Shown piece after piece: positions 43,401-54,000 of a stretch of DNA of 64,000 nt. The stretch's first letter is position 1. Every line of letters begins with the position of its first letter. The position numbers were made by a program, and so were the translations under genes. Under the pieces are notes generated by a model. The model had not been told where the DNA came from and searched no databases. It was given only the letters and a program-made list of their open reading frames with translations. The stretch comes from Odontesthes bonariensis. Taxonomy: Eukaryota > Chordata > Actinopteri > Atheriniformes > Atherinopsidae. The DNA lies in assembly GCF_027942865.1 (NCBI RefSeq), contig NC_134508.1:38561466-38625465 (forward strand). Reading direction: 5' to 3'.

Positions 43401-44414
43401 GTTGTATGCTGGTTTGGCTTCATCATATCCACGTATTGACCATAATTGCCATCTTTTTGCATGCTGCCATAGACCACCACCCTGGATTTTGGATCTCATT
43501 CATTCTCATACTCGGCTTGTATTTAATAAATGGGAGAATCCCCAAACTTATCTCCCAGTCTGGACATTACTTTTTGAGCGCGTTAGGAACTGGATTCCCC
43601 GCACCCAGAAGCGACTAAAAATAGGATGGAATTTGATAGTTGCTACATTTCCATTCTTATCTAAAAAATATATATACAAATTCTGATGATGAGCAAAAAG
43701 TGACATTTCCAATAATGTCAAAAATACAATGATATAATAAAGATAAGGGAAAGAGCACAAGTAAAGTACATAGTGACTTAAACTGTAATTTTAATACATA
43801 TTTAAATCAATCACTACTGATTTAAATACAGTGACTTGAATACTACTGACTTAAGTACAGTGACACAGCTATCAATGTCTCCTATTACATAATATATATA
43901 TTTTATTTTAGTGATTTTCCAGCTCGACAGAAAAAAAAGAGAGTAAAAAAACATTTAAACTCTTTCAGTCTGTAATAGAAATCTAATGTAACATGGAGAG
44001 GATCTGTCTGTAAATAGTGACGCATCTCTCTGCAGGATGGAGACGACGCCCTCAAACACTGCGCAGTTCCACCAAACATCTAGTTCCTTTATCAGATATT
44101 ATGATATAATCTGGAGGGATGCTGAGGTGAAATGACATCACCTGTGTTGTTGAGGGTGATGGTGCTAAAACTGATAAGTACGGAAGCTTTGCAGCGTATT
44201 GTGTGAAGACGTCTCAGATCCAGCTGCATCTATATGACAGGTGCAGCTGCTGCTGTTTGGTACCAGCAAGTAACTACCGAAATATTTAAATACTTTCAGC
44301 CATTCTGATATAAAAGGAATCATTATTTTAGTGAGGTTTCTTACCGCTTTCAGCACCCAGCGATATTTCAGCCAGAGTCAGCAGACAGAGATACATGAGT
44401 GGAAGAAACTCCAT
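34410..44414 (-). CDS. Gene 2: butyrophilin/B7-like Ig membrane protein
   Basis: Joined exons are 44345-44414, 42416-42754, 39399-39677, 37178-37456, 34631-34747 and 34410-34489, totalling 1164 nt and 387 residues. The domain order is signal peptide, V-set, IgC-a, IgC-b, transmembrane, tail. Splice sites are canonical and no stop or frameshift is seen. Odd points are a transmembrane exon 9 nt longer than in genes 1 and 4, and a donor-flanking change that makes the codon spanning the transmembrane/tail junction Tyr instead of Asp. It sits head-to-tail between gene 3 upstream and gene 1 downstream. Function is inferred from family only. Confidence 0.86.
34631..34747 (-). CDS. Gene 2 exon 5: transmembrane segment
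   Basis: 117 nt. It encodes [20 protein letters not shown] then [19 protein letters not shown]. The exon ends ACAT before GTAAG where the other copies end AAAG, so the junction codon becomes TAC. Confidence 0.88.
34748..37177 (-). other. Gene 2 intron 4
   Basis: Paralogous to the gene 1 intron without its transposons. The empty sites for the 6.75-kb composite (about 36640) and for the SINE/LINE pair (about 36905) are here. Confidence 0.55.
37178..37456 (-). CDS. Gene 2 exon 4: C-type Ig domain b
   Basis: 279 nt. It begins [11 protein letters not shown], has CEVLGVSPKPK and [13 protein letters not shown], and ends EIYIHMN. The IYIHMN ending is shared with gene 4. Confidence 0.92.
37457..39398 (-). 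other. Gene 2 intron 3
   Basis: Holds the intact 219-codon frame (37961-38620, listed separately) and the empty TTAA site near 38815. Confidence 0.5.
37961..38620 (-). other. 219-codon open frame in gene 2 intron 3 (MADF-like plus V-set-like pieces)
   Basis: Starts [20 protein letters not shown], a leader-like N-terminus, and stays open to 37961. An internal ATG at 38329 opens [20 protein letters not shown], which resembles the start of a MADF DNA-binding domain. Just upstream of that ATG are GTGATTGGTC and GGGCGTGG, promoter-like CCAAT and GC boxes. Near the end, [17 protein letters not shown] resembles the Cys-to-Trp part of a CD8-type V-set domain. Both matches are weak. It is probably a captured gene fragment rather than a gene, but it is intact in two units. 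Confidence 0.3.
39399..39677 (-). CDS. Gene 2 exon 3: C-type Ig domain a
   Basis: 279 nt. The first strand differs strongly from genes 1 and 3 (GSAPEPSVITL instead of GAAPRPIIM), whereas the rest is nearly identical to gene 1. This clustered difference suggests exchange with another copy. Confidence 0.92.
39678..42415 (-). other. Gene 2 intron 2
   Basis: Aligned with units 1 and 3. It carries the shared LINE-tail fossil near 40245-40290 and the empty site for the unit 1 SINE near 41927-41951. No gene is seen. Confidence 0.5.
42416..42754 (-). CDS. Gene 2 exon 2: V-set Ig domain
   Basis: 339 nt. It reads [14 protein letters not shown] at the start and DSGDYTC near the end. The NAS sequon is conserved. 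Confidence 0.92.
42755..44344 (-). other. Gene 2 intron 1
   Basis: Empty for the LTR element at about 42836. It contains a unit-specific insertion at 43167-43652, listed separately. Confidence 0.5.
43167..43652. mobile_element. Unclassified 486-bp insertion (possible solo LTR)
   Basis: Absent from units 1 and 3, where ATTTCCATTTTTGTC is continuous. ATTTCC is repeated at 43161-43166 and 43647-43652. On the plus strand it has a TATA-like CTATATAGG and an AATAAA, which would fit a solitary LTR. No terminal inverted repeat or ORF was recognised. Confidence 0.45.
44345..44414 (-). CDS. Gene 2 exon 1: signal peptide
   Basis: Encodes [18 protein letters not shown]..., one residue (Met7) different from genes 1 and 3. 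The donor GTAAG is at 44344. Confidence 0.85.
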
Positions 44415-44660
44415 GTTGTCATCTGAGGATTGAACAATACTTCAGCTCTGCTGTAAAATTCCCCAAAGATATTCTCAGCTCTTCTTACACAGAGTGAAAG
44501 CTGCACACAGTCCTCTGTGGACACTTTCTCTGCTGCTGTATGCAGAGACACTACCGTTTCACATCCTTCAAAATGAAAGCTGAACGTCGACGAAAAACAT
44601 TCCCAGTCCTGCCCATGAGGAAGTTGCGCTGTGATTAAATCAGTTATCATGTTAGGACAG
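44415..44660 (-). promoter_or_regulatory. Gene 2 5' flank/5' UTR with overlapping upstream ORF
   Basis: Paralogous to the gene 1 flank, with the same upstream ATG and 14-codon overlap. Upstream, conservation is interrupted at 44806 by the palindromic element. Confidence 0.4.
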
Positions 44661-44805
44661 CGGATAAACCATCCATTTCACATCAAAAACACTGGCAACA
44701 TTTAACAGACTTATGGTGTTCATAAAGTGTTTATGTCACAAACTAAGAAACATCCAGCCAAAAGGCTACAATGAAATTACTACTTATAAATGAAGTTTGA
44801 CTTAA

Positions 44806-45681
44806 AGTGATACTCCGGAGTAGATTCAACCTAGGGTCATTTGAACCGTGATATCCAGCCAAGTAGCCCACCCGCAGTTTTTCCGATATTGGCTGAACAT
44901 CAGCTGAGTTACAGAGTTATCCCGAATAGCTTCGTACAAAGGTTAATGGATCCTGGTCCGTATCTCCAAAATTACCACACTAAAATCACATGCCATGACA
45001 CCAAACTTCTACAGGAGTACAAATATGGTCTGTACTCACCAAACGATGCATTTGGAAGTTTGAAAATAGTCCAGGAGTTTATTATTATCAACACAAGCCT
45101 GATAGCTTCTCTGCAGCTAAAGCTGCGTCGATGTCACTTCAGGGAGCTGGGAGCTTCAAAATAAGATGAGGGTTGATCTACTACTGTAGACAACAAAGCA
45201 AGGCTGCTCAGTTTCTCCATTGATAAAATAACTTCACAACTCTACAACATAAAAATTCATAAAAAAAACATGTAGAATATAGCATATACTTTGTTGTCTA
45301 CAGTAGTAGATCAACCCTCATCTTACTTTGAAGCTCCCAGCTCTCTGAAGTGACGTCGACGCAGCTTTAGCAGCAGAAAAGCTATCAGGCTTGTGTTGAT
45401 AATAATTAACTCCTGGACTATTTTCAAACTTCCAAATGCATCGTTTGGTGAGTACAGACCATATTTGTACTACTGTAGAAGTTTGGTGTCATGGCATGTG
45501 ATTTTAGTGTGGTAATTTTGGAGATACGGACCAGGATCCATTAACCCTTGTACGAAGCTATTCGGGATAACTCTGTAACTCGGCTGATGTTCAGCCAATA
45601 TCGAAAAAACTGCGGGTGGGGTACTTGGCTGGATATCACGGTTCAAATGACCCCAGGTTGAATCTACTCCGGAGTATCACT
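44806..45681. mobile_element. Palindromic TTAA-site transposon (fold-back MITE)
   Basis: TTAA at 44802-44805 and 45682-45685. The 393-bp arms (44806-45198 and 45289-45681) are near-perfect inverted copies starting AGTGATACTCCGGAGTAG, with a 90-bp AT-rich loop. Units 1 and 3 have the empty site GACTTAAATATGTC. The TTAA target suggests a piggyBac or Kolobok relative. Confidence 0.8.
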
Positions 45682-45685
45682 TTAA

Positions 45686-46375
45686 ACATGTCATAAAATA
45701 TAAACATGTCATAACATACTTACTGCATTTATAGAGATAACACAATAATGTAAAGAATAAACTCAGTTTTCTGTCAATACAAAACAATCATCTCAATACA
45801 ACCAAATTGTATTTTCATAAATAACCCAAAAACTGTTCCTCAGTGTTTTTATTCCTCTTTCCAGCAGTTATATTCCCATTAGATCAGCGAGATCTCAGTT
45901 ATGAGAGAATCCATCTTAACAGACCATAATAGTTCAGAACATTTAGAGTCCTATGCTGGCAGTTACAGCTGGGTTTCACCACTTGAATTCCTTTATTGAA
46001 TTAAGTTTGTTGTGATGGTGCTAAACAGAAGCATCTAGTAATCAACTGCAAAGTATTTTTTAAAGTCTATTTCATGGTGATTCTGGGCTGCACTGGAATG
46101 TGAAAAATGTCAGTTTATTTTTAAAGCATATTCAAAATCAACCTCAGCCAACCAAAGTGCTGTACATTTATACAAATATATAGTTTATATTCAAATTAAT
46201 TTCACTCTAAAAAGGTTGTCGCTGCTGAAAATATCCAACTAACTCTAACAGCTCAAATGATGTTTGCTTTATGTTTGCTTCAGATAAACTGAGAATATTT
46301 GTTACAGATATTAAGAACTGTTGTCCTGGTAGGTTGTTTGTAATGAAAGTGAGAAGAAATCCAGATACAGAAATC
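45686..46375. other. Intergenic block between genes 2 and 3
   Basis: Matches 24640-24990 plus 32120-32490 without the RTE-type insertion. No gene is seen. Confidence 0.4.
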
Positions 46376-46381
46376 TTTATT
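46376..46381 (-). terminator. Poly(A) signal AATAAA, gene 3
   Basis: Conserved AATAAA about 195 nt beyond the distal transmembrane exon. It would serve both isoforms. Confidence 0.55.
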
Positions 46382-46575
46382 AAACAAAACAGTAAAAAAA
46401 AAAAAAAAAAAGAAGTCTTTTTCATGTTTATCTTTTGTTAAATTTATAGATACATTCAGAGGAATTTAAAGTACAAGAAAACTTTAGATGAAATAAGAAC
46501 AAACTACAAAACCTTAATATATCGTCTTCAATTATCAATTGTATTACTCTCAGATGATCATGATTAGTTTAGTCT

Positions 46576-46676
46576 TTACAGCCATCTGTAACCCATGATG
46601 AAAAGTACAACTAGAACAACAGCAACAACAAGCAGAGTCCCAAGAAGTGACCAAATAACCAAAGAAGAGGAGTTCC
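46576..46676 (-). CDS. Gene 3 alternative distal transmembrane/stop exon
   Basis: 101 nt after acceptor ATTTTCAG. In the phase used by all other exons of the gene it reads GNSSSLVIWSLLGTLL, then VVAVVLVVLFIM, then GYRWL and TAA. This is a clean 20-plus residue transmembrane helix with a 5-residue tail; NSS is a possible glycosylation sequon. A poly(A) signal lies 195 nt downstream. It could replace the proximal transmembrane/tail exons. Equivalent sequence in genes 2 and 4 lacks the AG acceptor. Confidence 0.6.
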
Positions 46677-46737
46677 CTGAAAATGATTACAAGAGTTCAT
46701 TCAGAATGTAACTGTCAGCATAAAATATATAGATAAT

Positions 46738-47520
46738 CGTCACCTTCAGGAGGAAAACACCCCACCTCACATCTGGTGAACATCCAGGGATTGGACATTG
46801 AGATGGTGGAGAACTACAAATTCCTGGGTGTTCACCTCAACAATAAACTGGACTGGACTGATCACACACAAGCCCTCTACAAGAAGGGCCAGAGTTGCCT
46901 CCACCTGCTGAGGAGACTGAGGTCCTTCGGTGTGTGCAGGGCTCTCCTCAGGACTTTCTACGCTGTGGTCTGCTGGAGAGGGGGCAGTACGGACAGTGAC
47001 AGAGGGAGACTGAACAAACTGATCAGGAGAGCGAGCTCTGTCCTAGACTGTCCCCTGGACTCCATTGAGGATGTGGGTGAGAGGAGGATGTTAGCTAAGC
47101 TGACATCCATCATGGACAACTCCTCTCACCCCCTCCATGACACTGTGGGATCCCTGCACAGCTCCTTCAGCAGCAGACTTTTACATCCACGGTGCAAGGA
47201 GAGGTTCCGTAGGTCTTTTATCCCAGCAGCTGTCAGACTTTTCAACACATGCATACACTGATCATGTTGTTGCCTTTCCAATGATAATCCACCACTCACA
47301 TAGAGATTTTTCTTTATCCGTATTTTTTTTAGATTTTATTCATTTCAACTTCACAATGTGCAATATTATTTATACTAGGTCACTTTACTTTTTAGTACTT
47401 GCTTTTTCTCTTTTTTTAATTTCTTATTCATGTCTGTTGTTGCTGCTGTGACAAGTGAATTTCCCCGTTGTGGGATAAATAAAGTACAATCTAATCTAAT
47501 CTAATCTAATCTAATCTAAT
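46738..47520 (+). mobile_element. 5'-truncated Rex1-like LINE with (CTAAT)n tail, unit 3
   Basis: Encodes the RT end: MVENYKFLGVHLNNKLDWTD, AVVCWRGGSTDSDRGRLNKL, HPLHDTVGSLHSSFSSRLL and RRSFIPAAVRLFN, in one open frame of 161 codons. ATAAT flanks it (46733-46737 and 47521-47525). It is absent from units 2 and 4. Confidence 0.75.
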
Positions 47521-47559
47521 ATAATTTAATATTAAAAGCAATAAAAACAAACAAAAGAT

Positions 47560-48007
47560 CAACATTCTCCTGAGGATGGACTTACAGACAGACAGATGAA
47601 AAGAGACAAAGTAGCTTCTGACAGTCTGCTGGAAGATGTGAATGCAGCACTACATGCTATACCTACTGGGACCATCATAGAGACCAACAAGCTGATGTAC
47701 ACCACAGCTGCAGTGATCCTGATGCTTGGCTACAAGATGAACAACACAAGGAGCAGTAAGGAGCAGCAAGGAGGCACTAATCATGGCAGCTTAAGAACAG
47801 GCTCTGAGCATAAGAGCACCAGAGGTCAGGGTCTACCACACCAGACAGGACCCCAGGAGCAGGCTGAGCAAAGAGGCTTCTGAGGCAGTCCAGCACATAA
47901 CAGCAGGCTGTGAGATACAGGCAGGTACATGGAACGCCATAACCAAGAGGCAGGAATAGTGTACAGGAACATCTGTGCCGAGTATGGATTGGAAGTCCCA
48001 AAGTCAA
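47560..48007 (+). mobile_element. R4/Rex6-like LINE fragment, unit 3
   Basis: Same remnant as in unit 2 (MKRDKVASDSLLEDVNAALH). A deletion after AGTCCCAAAGTCAAA joins it to the tail-exon flank and removes the endonuclease motif. Confidence 0.5.
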
Positions 48008-48010
48008 ACT

Positions 48011-48090
48011 TCAAACATTTAAAGGTTGTTTGGGGTCTTGATCAGAAGGTTGCATTGAATTAGAGGAGATGCTTGTTGGTCCTTGTTGGT
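48011..48090 (-). CDS. Gene 3 exon 6: tail and stop
   Basis: 80 nt with the usual acceptor, ending QPLNV then TGA at 48013-48011. Just past the stop, a deletion joins the exon flank to an R4-like LINE fragment at about 48008. Confidence 0.82.
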
Positions 48091-51000
48091 CTGCAGGAAG
48101 GACAAAATCATTACATTAAAACCCGACATATCCGATTTTATCCTTTTAAAAACCAAGAAATGATGCATGTGAACAACTGTCAGGACTCTTAACATGGGAT
48201 ACATGCTGCAAACATGTTTATATATTAATTAAACTTACCTTTATTACAGTTTGGATTGATAACACCCTTGGAAACAAGGACAAGGAGAACAACAGCCCCA
48301 ACAAGAAGAACACCAAGAATTATAGCAGCAACAGTTGGTACAGTGGGGAACTCTGAAAGTGATGATAAAAGGTTTATGTTACACTCAGAAAGTAACTGAA
48401 TGTGATGCACAGCAGATTCAACCTCAAACAAACAGAGCAACAATATCTGTGAATGCTTTCAAAAGTCAAACATTATGTGGAGATTAAAGCATCCAGGCTC
48501 TGCTTTTAGGAATGTATCTAACATCCAGCTACCTCAGAGTTGACCTGACTGCCATGTTTTAGTCTCCTTCATCTTTCTGAGACCTGTTGTTCTTCAGTAT
48601 GCAGCATGTGTGAATCTTTTCTGCTTTCAGCTCTGACACATGACTTTAACTTTACTCCTGCTGAGATCTGACAGCATGTGACAGTCTGTCTGTAACCAAG
48701 GCTTTCTGCAGCCTGAGCTGAGGCTGCGACTGTCTCACATGTCATCAGAGAATCTACATTTTGTGATGGTCGTCATTAGAAATCTGTTAAACAAACATTT
48801 TACCTGCTTAAAAATCTTTACGTCTCTCTGTGCTGACAGAAGCACCAAGTAACAGCAGCTTGTGATGTGACCTGACATACAGCTGCTAAAGTATTATAAC
48901 CTTTGCAGCTCATGTTGGAAACTAACTAACAACTAACTACGTATTCTGCATAAGTACAACTTTCAGATGATACTTTAGATTTACAGGTTATGTCATGGGC
49001 GGCCGTGGCTCAGTGGTTAGAGTCGGTCGTCCAATAACCGGAAGGTTGGCGGTTCGATTCCCACTCTCGCCACTCAAAAAAAAAGATTGGTGGAACTGAT
49101 AGCTGGAGGGGTGTCAGTCCACCTCCTTGTCACGGCCGAGGTGCCCTTGAGCAAGGCACCGTACCCCCTATGCTCCCCGGGCGCTTCATGGCTGCCCACC
49201 GCTCCAGGCTGGCATCTGTCTCTGAGTGTGTGACCCTGTGCATGTGCATGTGTGTGTCAACAGGTGCCAACCTGGATGGGTTAAAAGCGGAGGACAAATT
49301 TCGTGTGTATGCATGACCAATAAAGCGGATCTCTCTCTCTCTTATGTTGCTACTTCATATTTAGAGAAATATTGTGCTTCCTTCTCCACTGTATCTATCA
49401 GACAGATATGGGATTAAAATACTGTTTAATACTTATTAAAATTCTAAAAAGGTACAGCTTTCACTGACAACACCGTATTTTACTCTGTAGTATTACAGTC
49501 TCTCTCTCTCTCTCTCTCTCTCTCCACTGACTGCTGCCTAACAATGTTCAGCCTCACAGCTGCTGCAGCACATTAAAGTTATAGTGTGAAACAAAACAAC
49601 GATTATATTGTTAAAAGTTATTATTTGATTAGCATCTCATTGCTTTACTGAATCGTTATATTTTATCTGCCTTAGAATGAACTCATATTTGCTCCGTTGG
49701 TCCTTCTACATGGTAGAACGGCCCAATTACTGCCGTAAAAAGAACAGTAGAAGAAGAGTACTGTTAAGAGGATAACAGAAAGAACAAAGAGGAGGAATCA
49801 GTGGTTGTTGATGCTGTTCAGTGAGAAGTTTCAGGATAGACATTTGAAAAATGGAGCATCTCACTTAATATGAATTTCCAGATCAGGAAACAGTGAACTG
49901 ACCTCAAAGAGAGAAAACATGAGAAAGAGGAGCTAACTCAGGACAGGCAGAAAACAGGAGGAAATATGAGTGTGGCTTTCCTCAGATACATTAAAGTTAT
50001 AGTGTGAAACAAACAAACTGACATTTATCATCTTATGATCACTGGTATTTGTTCTTTATTCATGTATCTGGTGGTTTAATTTAGTTCATCCATTCCTGTT
50101 TGCAAACTCTCCACCAACAATTATTAATGAGAATAAAAGAAAGAGGACATGTCATGATGTGTGGATTTGAATTCATTCTATAGCTTCATATCAGAATTAG
50201 ATAATCTAATTGTTTCTGCTGATTTAACAGTGACTAACTCTAAAAAAAACTCTAAAATGATATTAAATATGTATTAATTTTTATTTGATACAGTATGTAC
50301 ACACATACACCATCTGAACTTGTGCTGTCAGGAAGTTGCAGGAAAACTCACATCTGATTGTAAACCACATTATGCTGCCATATCTGTCCCAGTCATGTTT
50401 ACATCACAGAGCAGCTTTACTGCCGGCTTTATTTACCTGCACAGTGTTAGTTTAACACAAACCATGAGCCAGATGTTGGTAAATGTGAGAGGTGGTTAAC
50501 ATCTGTTAGAAGGATGGTTTCTGACCAGGTTTGGGAATGAGAATGAGGACAGTTTCACTGCTGCTTTCATCTATATTTTCTCTTTGAGTAAAAAGCAAAC
50601 ACTGAGTTTTACTTCCTGCTGTAATCAGCAAACATCCTGCTGCACCTAATGTTTGTTACACAGAAACTTTGCTGCCACACAGTCAGTCCTAATCACAAGT
50701 AAACCATTAAAACCTGCTTTTATGAGCCATCATGGCATCATTACCAGGATATGTGTATATTTAGCACATATTTAGGTTTAGAGTGGTCCTACATTTTCAT
50801 TTGATTTACATGTTTGAGTGTTTTCATGTTGTTTTTCAGTCTGTGAGCTGATTCAAACCAACCTGAACAATTACAGCTAACAGAAACTTCAGGGGGTTTC
50901 TCTGTGTTTTTGGAACATTTGGCACATCAGTTCTTCAGCTTCAAGTGAAAATAAAAATGTCACAGATTTAGATGATTTTAACATCTAAATCATCAGGTGT

Positions 51001-54000
51001 TGTTTTAGTTTCTCTCTTCAGGATCATGTTGCTCCAGCTGTTTGGAAAACTGTAACAGAGTCTCGTTCCTCCTCTTGTCTGTTTACAGATTTAAACCCAG
51101 TGTCAGGGCCTTTATTACTAATGAGACTGTGAGACTTTTTCAACTGGCAAATATGTTTTCATCATCAATATACTTTGCTGTTAATCTAAACAGATGATCA
51201 GTTGAAATGATTTCAGTGTTTCAAAGGAAATCAAAGAGATCTCACCATTCATATGAACGTATGTCTCTGTTTGAGTCTGATGGCTGATTTCCTCCTGTGT
51301 GGCTACACAGCGATAGTTGTCTGTTTTGGTCACAGTAATCTGAAGGATGATGTCATAGCTGTCTCCTCTCTCTGTGATCTCTGGTTCTTTAGCAGGAAGG
51401 ACGTTTCCAGCACTGTCCTGCCAGAATACTTTAGGTTTAGGAGAAACACCTAAAACTTCACAATGTAGCAGAGCCCAGTCCTTAGTTTCTGTGAGTGTTG
51501 TAACATATGGCTTTGAAGCTGCACCTGTAAACAGAAATGATATTTTATCAAAGAAAATGTAAACATCAGACATAAAATACTGTTTAATTTTGTGTTATCT
51601 TTCCTTTCCTTGTAACTGGTTAGAACAGTATATCTAACAGGGAGTTAAAAAAAAAGAGCTGAACTGTAAAGCACAACATAATTACAGCTAAAACATCCTA
51701 CTACTTACACATATAATCATTTAAGTGCCAGCAAACACTACTGAGTCTGAATATAACTTTCACGTATTTAATCACTTTCTGTTCCATTTCTTCTGTTAGT
51801 AAATAAAAATCACCTGAAATCATGTCATCACAAGTCATTTTAAAGTGGTTTTAAAATCTGATATAATGAAAATGACAGTTTCAGTCAAACCTTTGGACAC
51901 ACCTACCCACTCTTTAGAATAATTATGTGTGTAAAGTTTTGACTGGTACTGGATGTGCAACACATCTGTTATCACAGCTGAATTCTGTCCTGATACAAAC
52001 TTCCATTTTATTAGCAACACCTGTGACATTAACGTCTCATGTTCTTCAACCGCTCTGCCAACAAAAGGAAGACAACAAGCATCCCAGTGTTAGATCTAAC
52101 AGCAATGCCACAAAGGTCTGTTAAGGCCTGCACATTCTCCTCAAGCAGGAACCAGAACACAGTTAGTTCTGAACAGGACATTTCACACTTCACTTCCAGA
52201 GCTCCTGGGAAGTCCTCATAGGGCCCTCCCATTGCAGCACACGTTACAGGTGCAAAGCATTGTGGGAATCTGACAGAAACAACAATACAGCGACAGCACG
52301 GTGACAATGGCAGAGATGGCAGTTTCTGAGCTGATGTGTTATAAAGATTTTTGTACTTCCTCACCGCCTTGGACAGCTGATCCTCAAAACTACCCATTAC
52401 TGTACAACCTTCAGCATTAACCACGCCCACTTCAAATTTCTGACCAATCACACAATAGTTCTCGAACACCAAACAAGAGAAAAGTTCTGCCCAGATGATG
52501 TGTTGAGAACAAGCTGAGAAAACTCCAAACCAGGGCAGTGAGAAATGAATGACATCATTCTGTTCTCGCAGCCCAGAGTGAGAACAAACTTCTCTGTTCT
52601 CACAGAGGATGAACAGGCCTTTACAGAACACAACGTATAAAAAACAAGCCAGTCTCACAACCGTCAGGGCTACACTGCAACAGTTCATATTAGAGTCAAG
52701 TCAAATGTTTGTCCATTATTCATTTCCCTTTCAGCTTTATTATGTTGAACTCTAAATCACAGCAGCTTTCTCTGATGTTGGTGTGAATGTCTCTTAACAA
52801 CAGAGCTCGATGTAAGAGTTAGTTACTGTTGTTTCACCCGATTTAATTCAACTAACTATAGATCCAAGTCTACATTTTAAACAGCTGCAGCATCCAGCTC
52901 CAGAAGTCTGATCTTATCCACAGACCTCAGAGTGAATGTAATCAGAAAGAGCACAGAGAGCCTGTGAAAGACTCAACAGGCCTTCTTAGTGCATGTTGTC
53001 CTCTCTACGGGAAAGATGCCACAAACTGCAGATAAAAGGAAGCTCAGAGTTAGAGCTGATCGTCAGTCTGTGGATGACAAGTAAGCAGAGGTGGTGGGAA
53101 GAAGTGGGCAACATAACGGGCTCTATATGACACAAAGCTAATGTTACTGCTGGGAAAAAACATCTGAAGCATTTATTACCAAACCTGATGTCCATGTATT
53201 TCATCTAACTGCCCTCTGAGAAGCAACAATCATGAAGTCAGAAGTGTATTTTAACAATGGAAGTATTATGTTTCACTTCACTGTGACAATACTTTTTAAT
53301 TCAACCTTTTTTTTTTTTTTAACATTTAATATTCACTCAGAGAAGTTCCCCTTCAGCAGGTTAGCTTTACGTTGAGGTGGAGCACACAGGAACATCTCTG
53401 AAAAACACATAAATATCTAAATTTAATGCATTTTGAAAGATAACCAAGGAGAATCTCACCACTCAAATGCACAAAGGTCTCAGTGTGAATCTGATGGCCA
53501 GTTTCCTCCTGTGTAGCTACACAGCGGAAGCGGCCGGTCTTGGTCACAGTAGTTTGGAGGGTGACGTAGAAGCGGCCTCCTGTTTCAGAGACTTGAGGCT
53601 CCGGAGAGGGAAGAATGTTTCCAGCACTGTCCTGCCAGAATACTTTAGGTTTAGGAAAAGCCCCTTCAACTTCACACTGCAGGAGAGCCCAGTCCTTAGT
53701 TTCATCAACTATCATTATGATTGGTCTGGGAGCTGCACCTGTGAACATAACATAACCACAGCTAATAAAACAAGTCATTATAGTAATTATATATATAAAT
53801 ATATTTTTCTTGTTAATGATGCCCCTCTTGTATGAGTGGGATAGGATATGAGGAACAGAACAGTGAATTAATCACACATTCCTGAACTCTCACAAGGAAT
53901 AAAATATTTCACAACTAAATAAATAATCATAAATGTGTTAATCTTACACGTTATATCAAAAGGAAGCCACGTGTGTTTTTAACACATTAATGTGTGTTGA

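Larger units (their letters stand above)
48353..51245 (-). other. Gene 3 intron 4
   Basis: Paralogous intron, carrying the tRNA-SINE at 48994 and a TC microsatellite at about 49497. An internal deletion/rearrangement near 49990 removes sequence present in units 1 and 4. Confidence 0.5.

Noticed and set aside
46776-47261. 161-codon frame as a possible host gene
   Set aside because: Motifs and the (CTAAT)n tail identify it as the C-terminus of a 5'-truncated Rex1-like reverse transcriptase.
48994-49065. Possible tRNA gene
   Set aside because: A and B boxes are present, but no acceptor-stem pairing or anticodon arm was evident, and the sequence continues into a SINE body with a target duplication.
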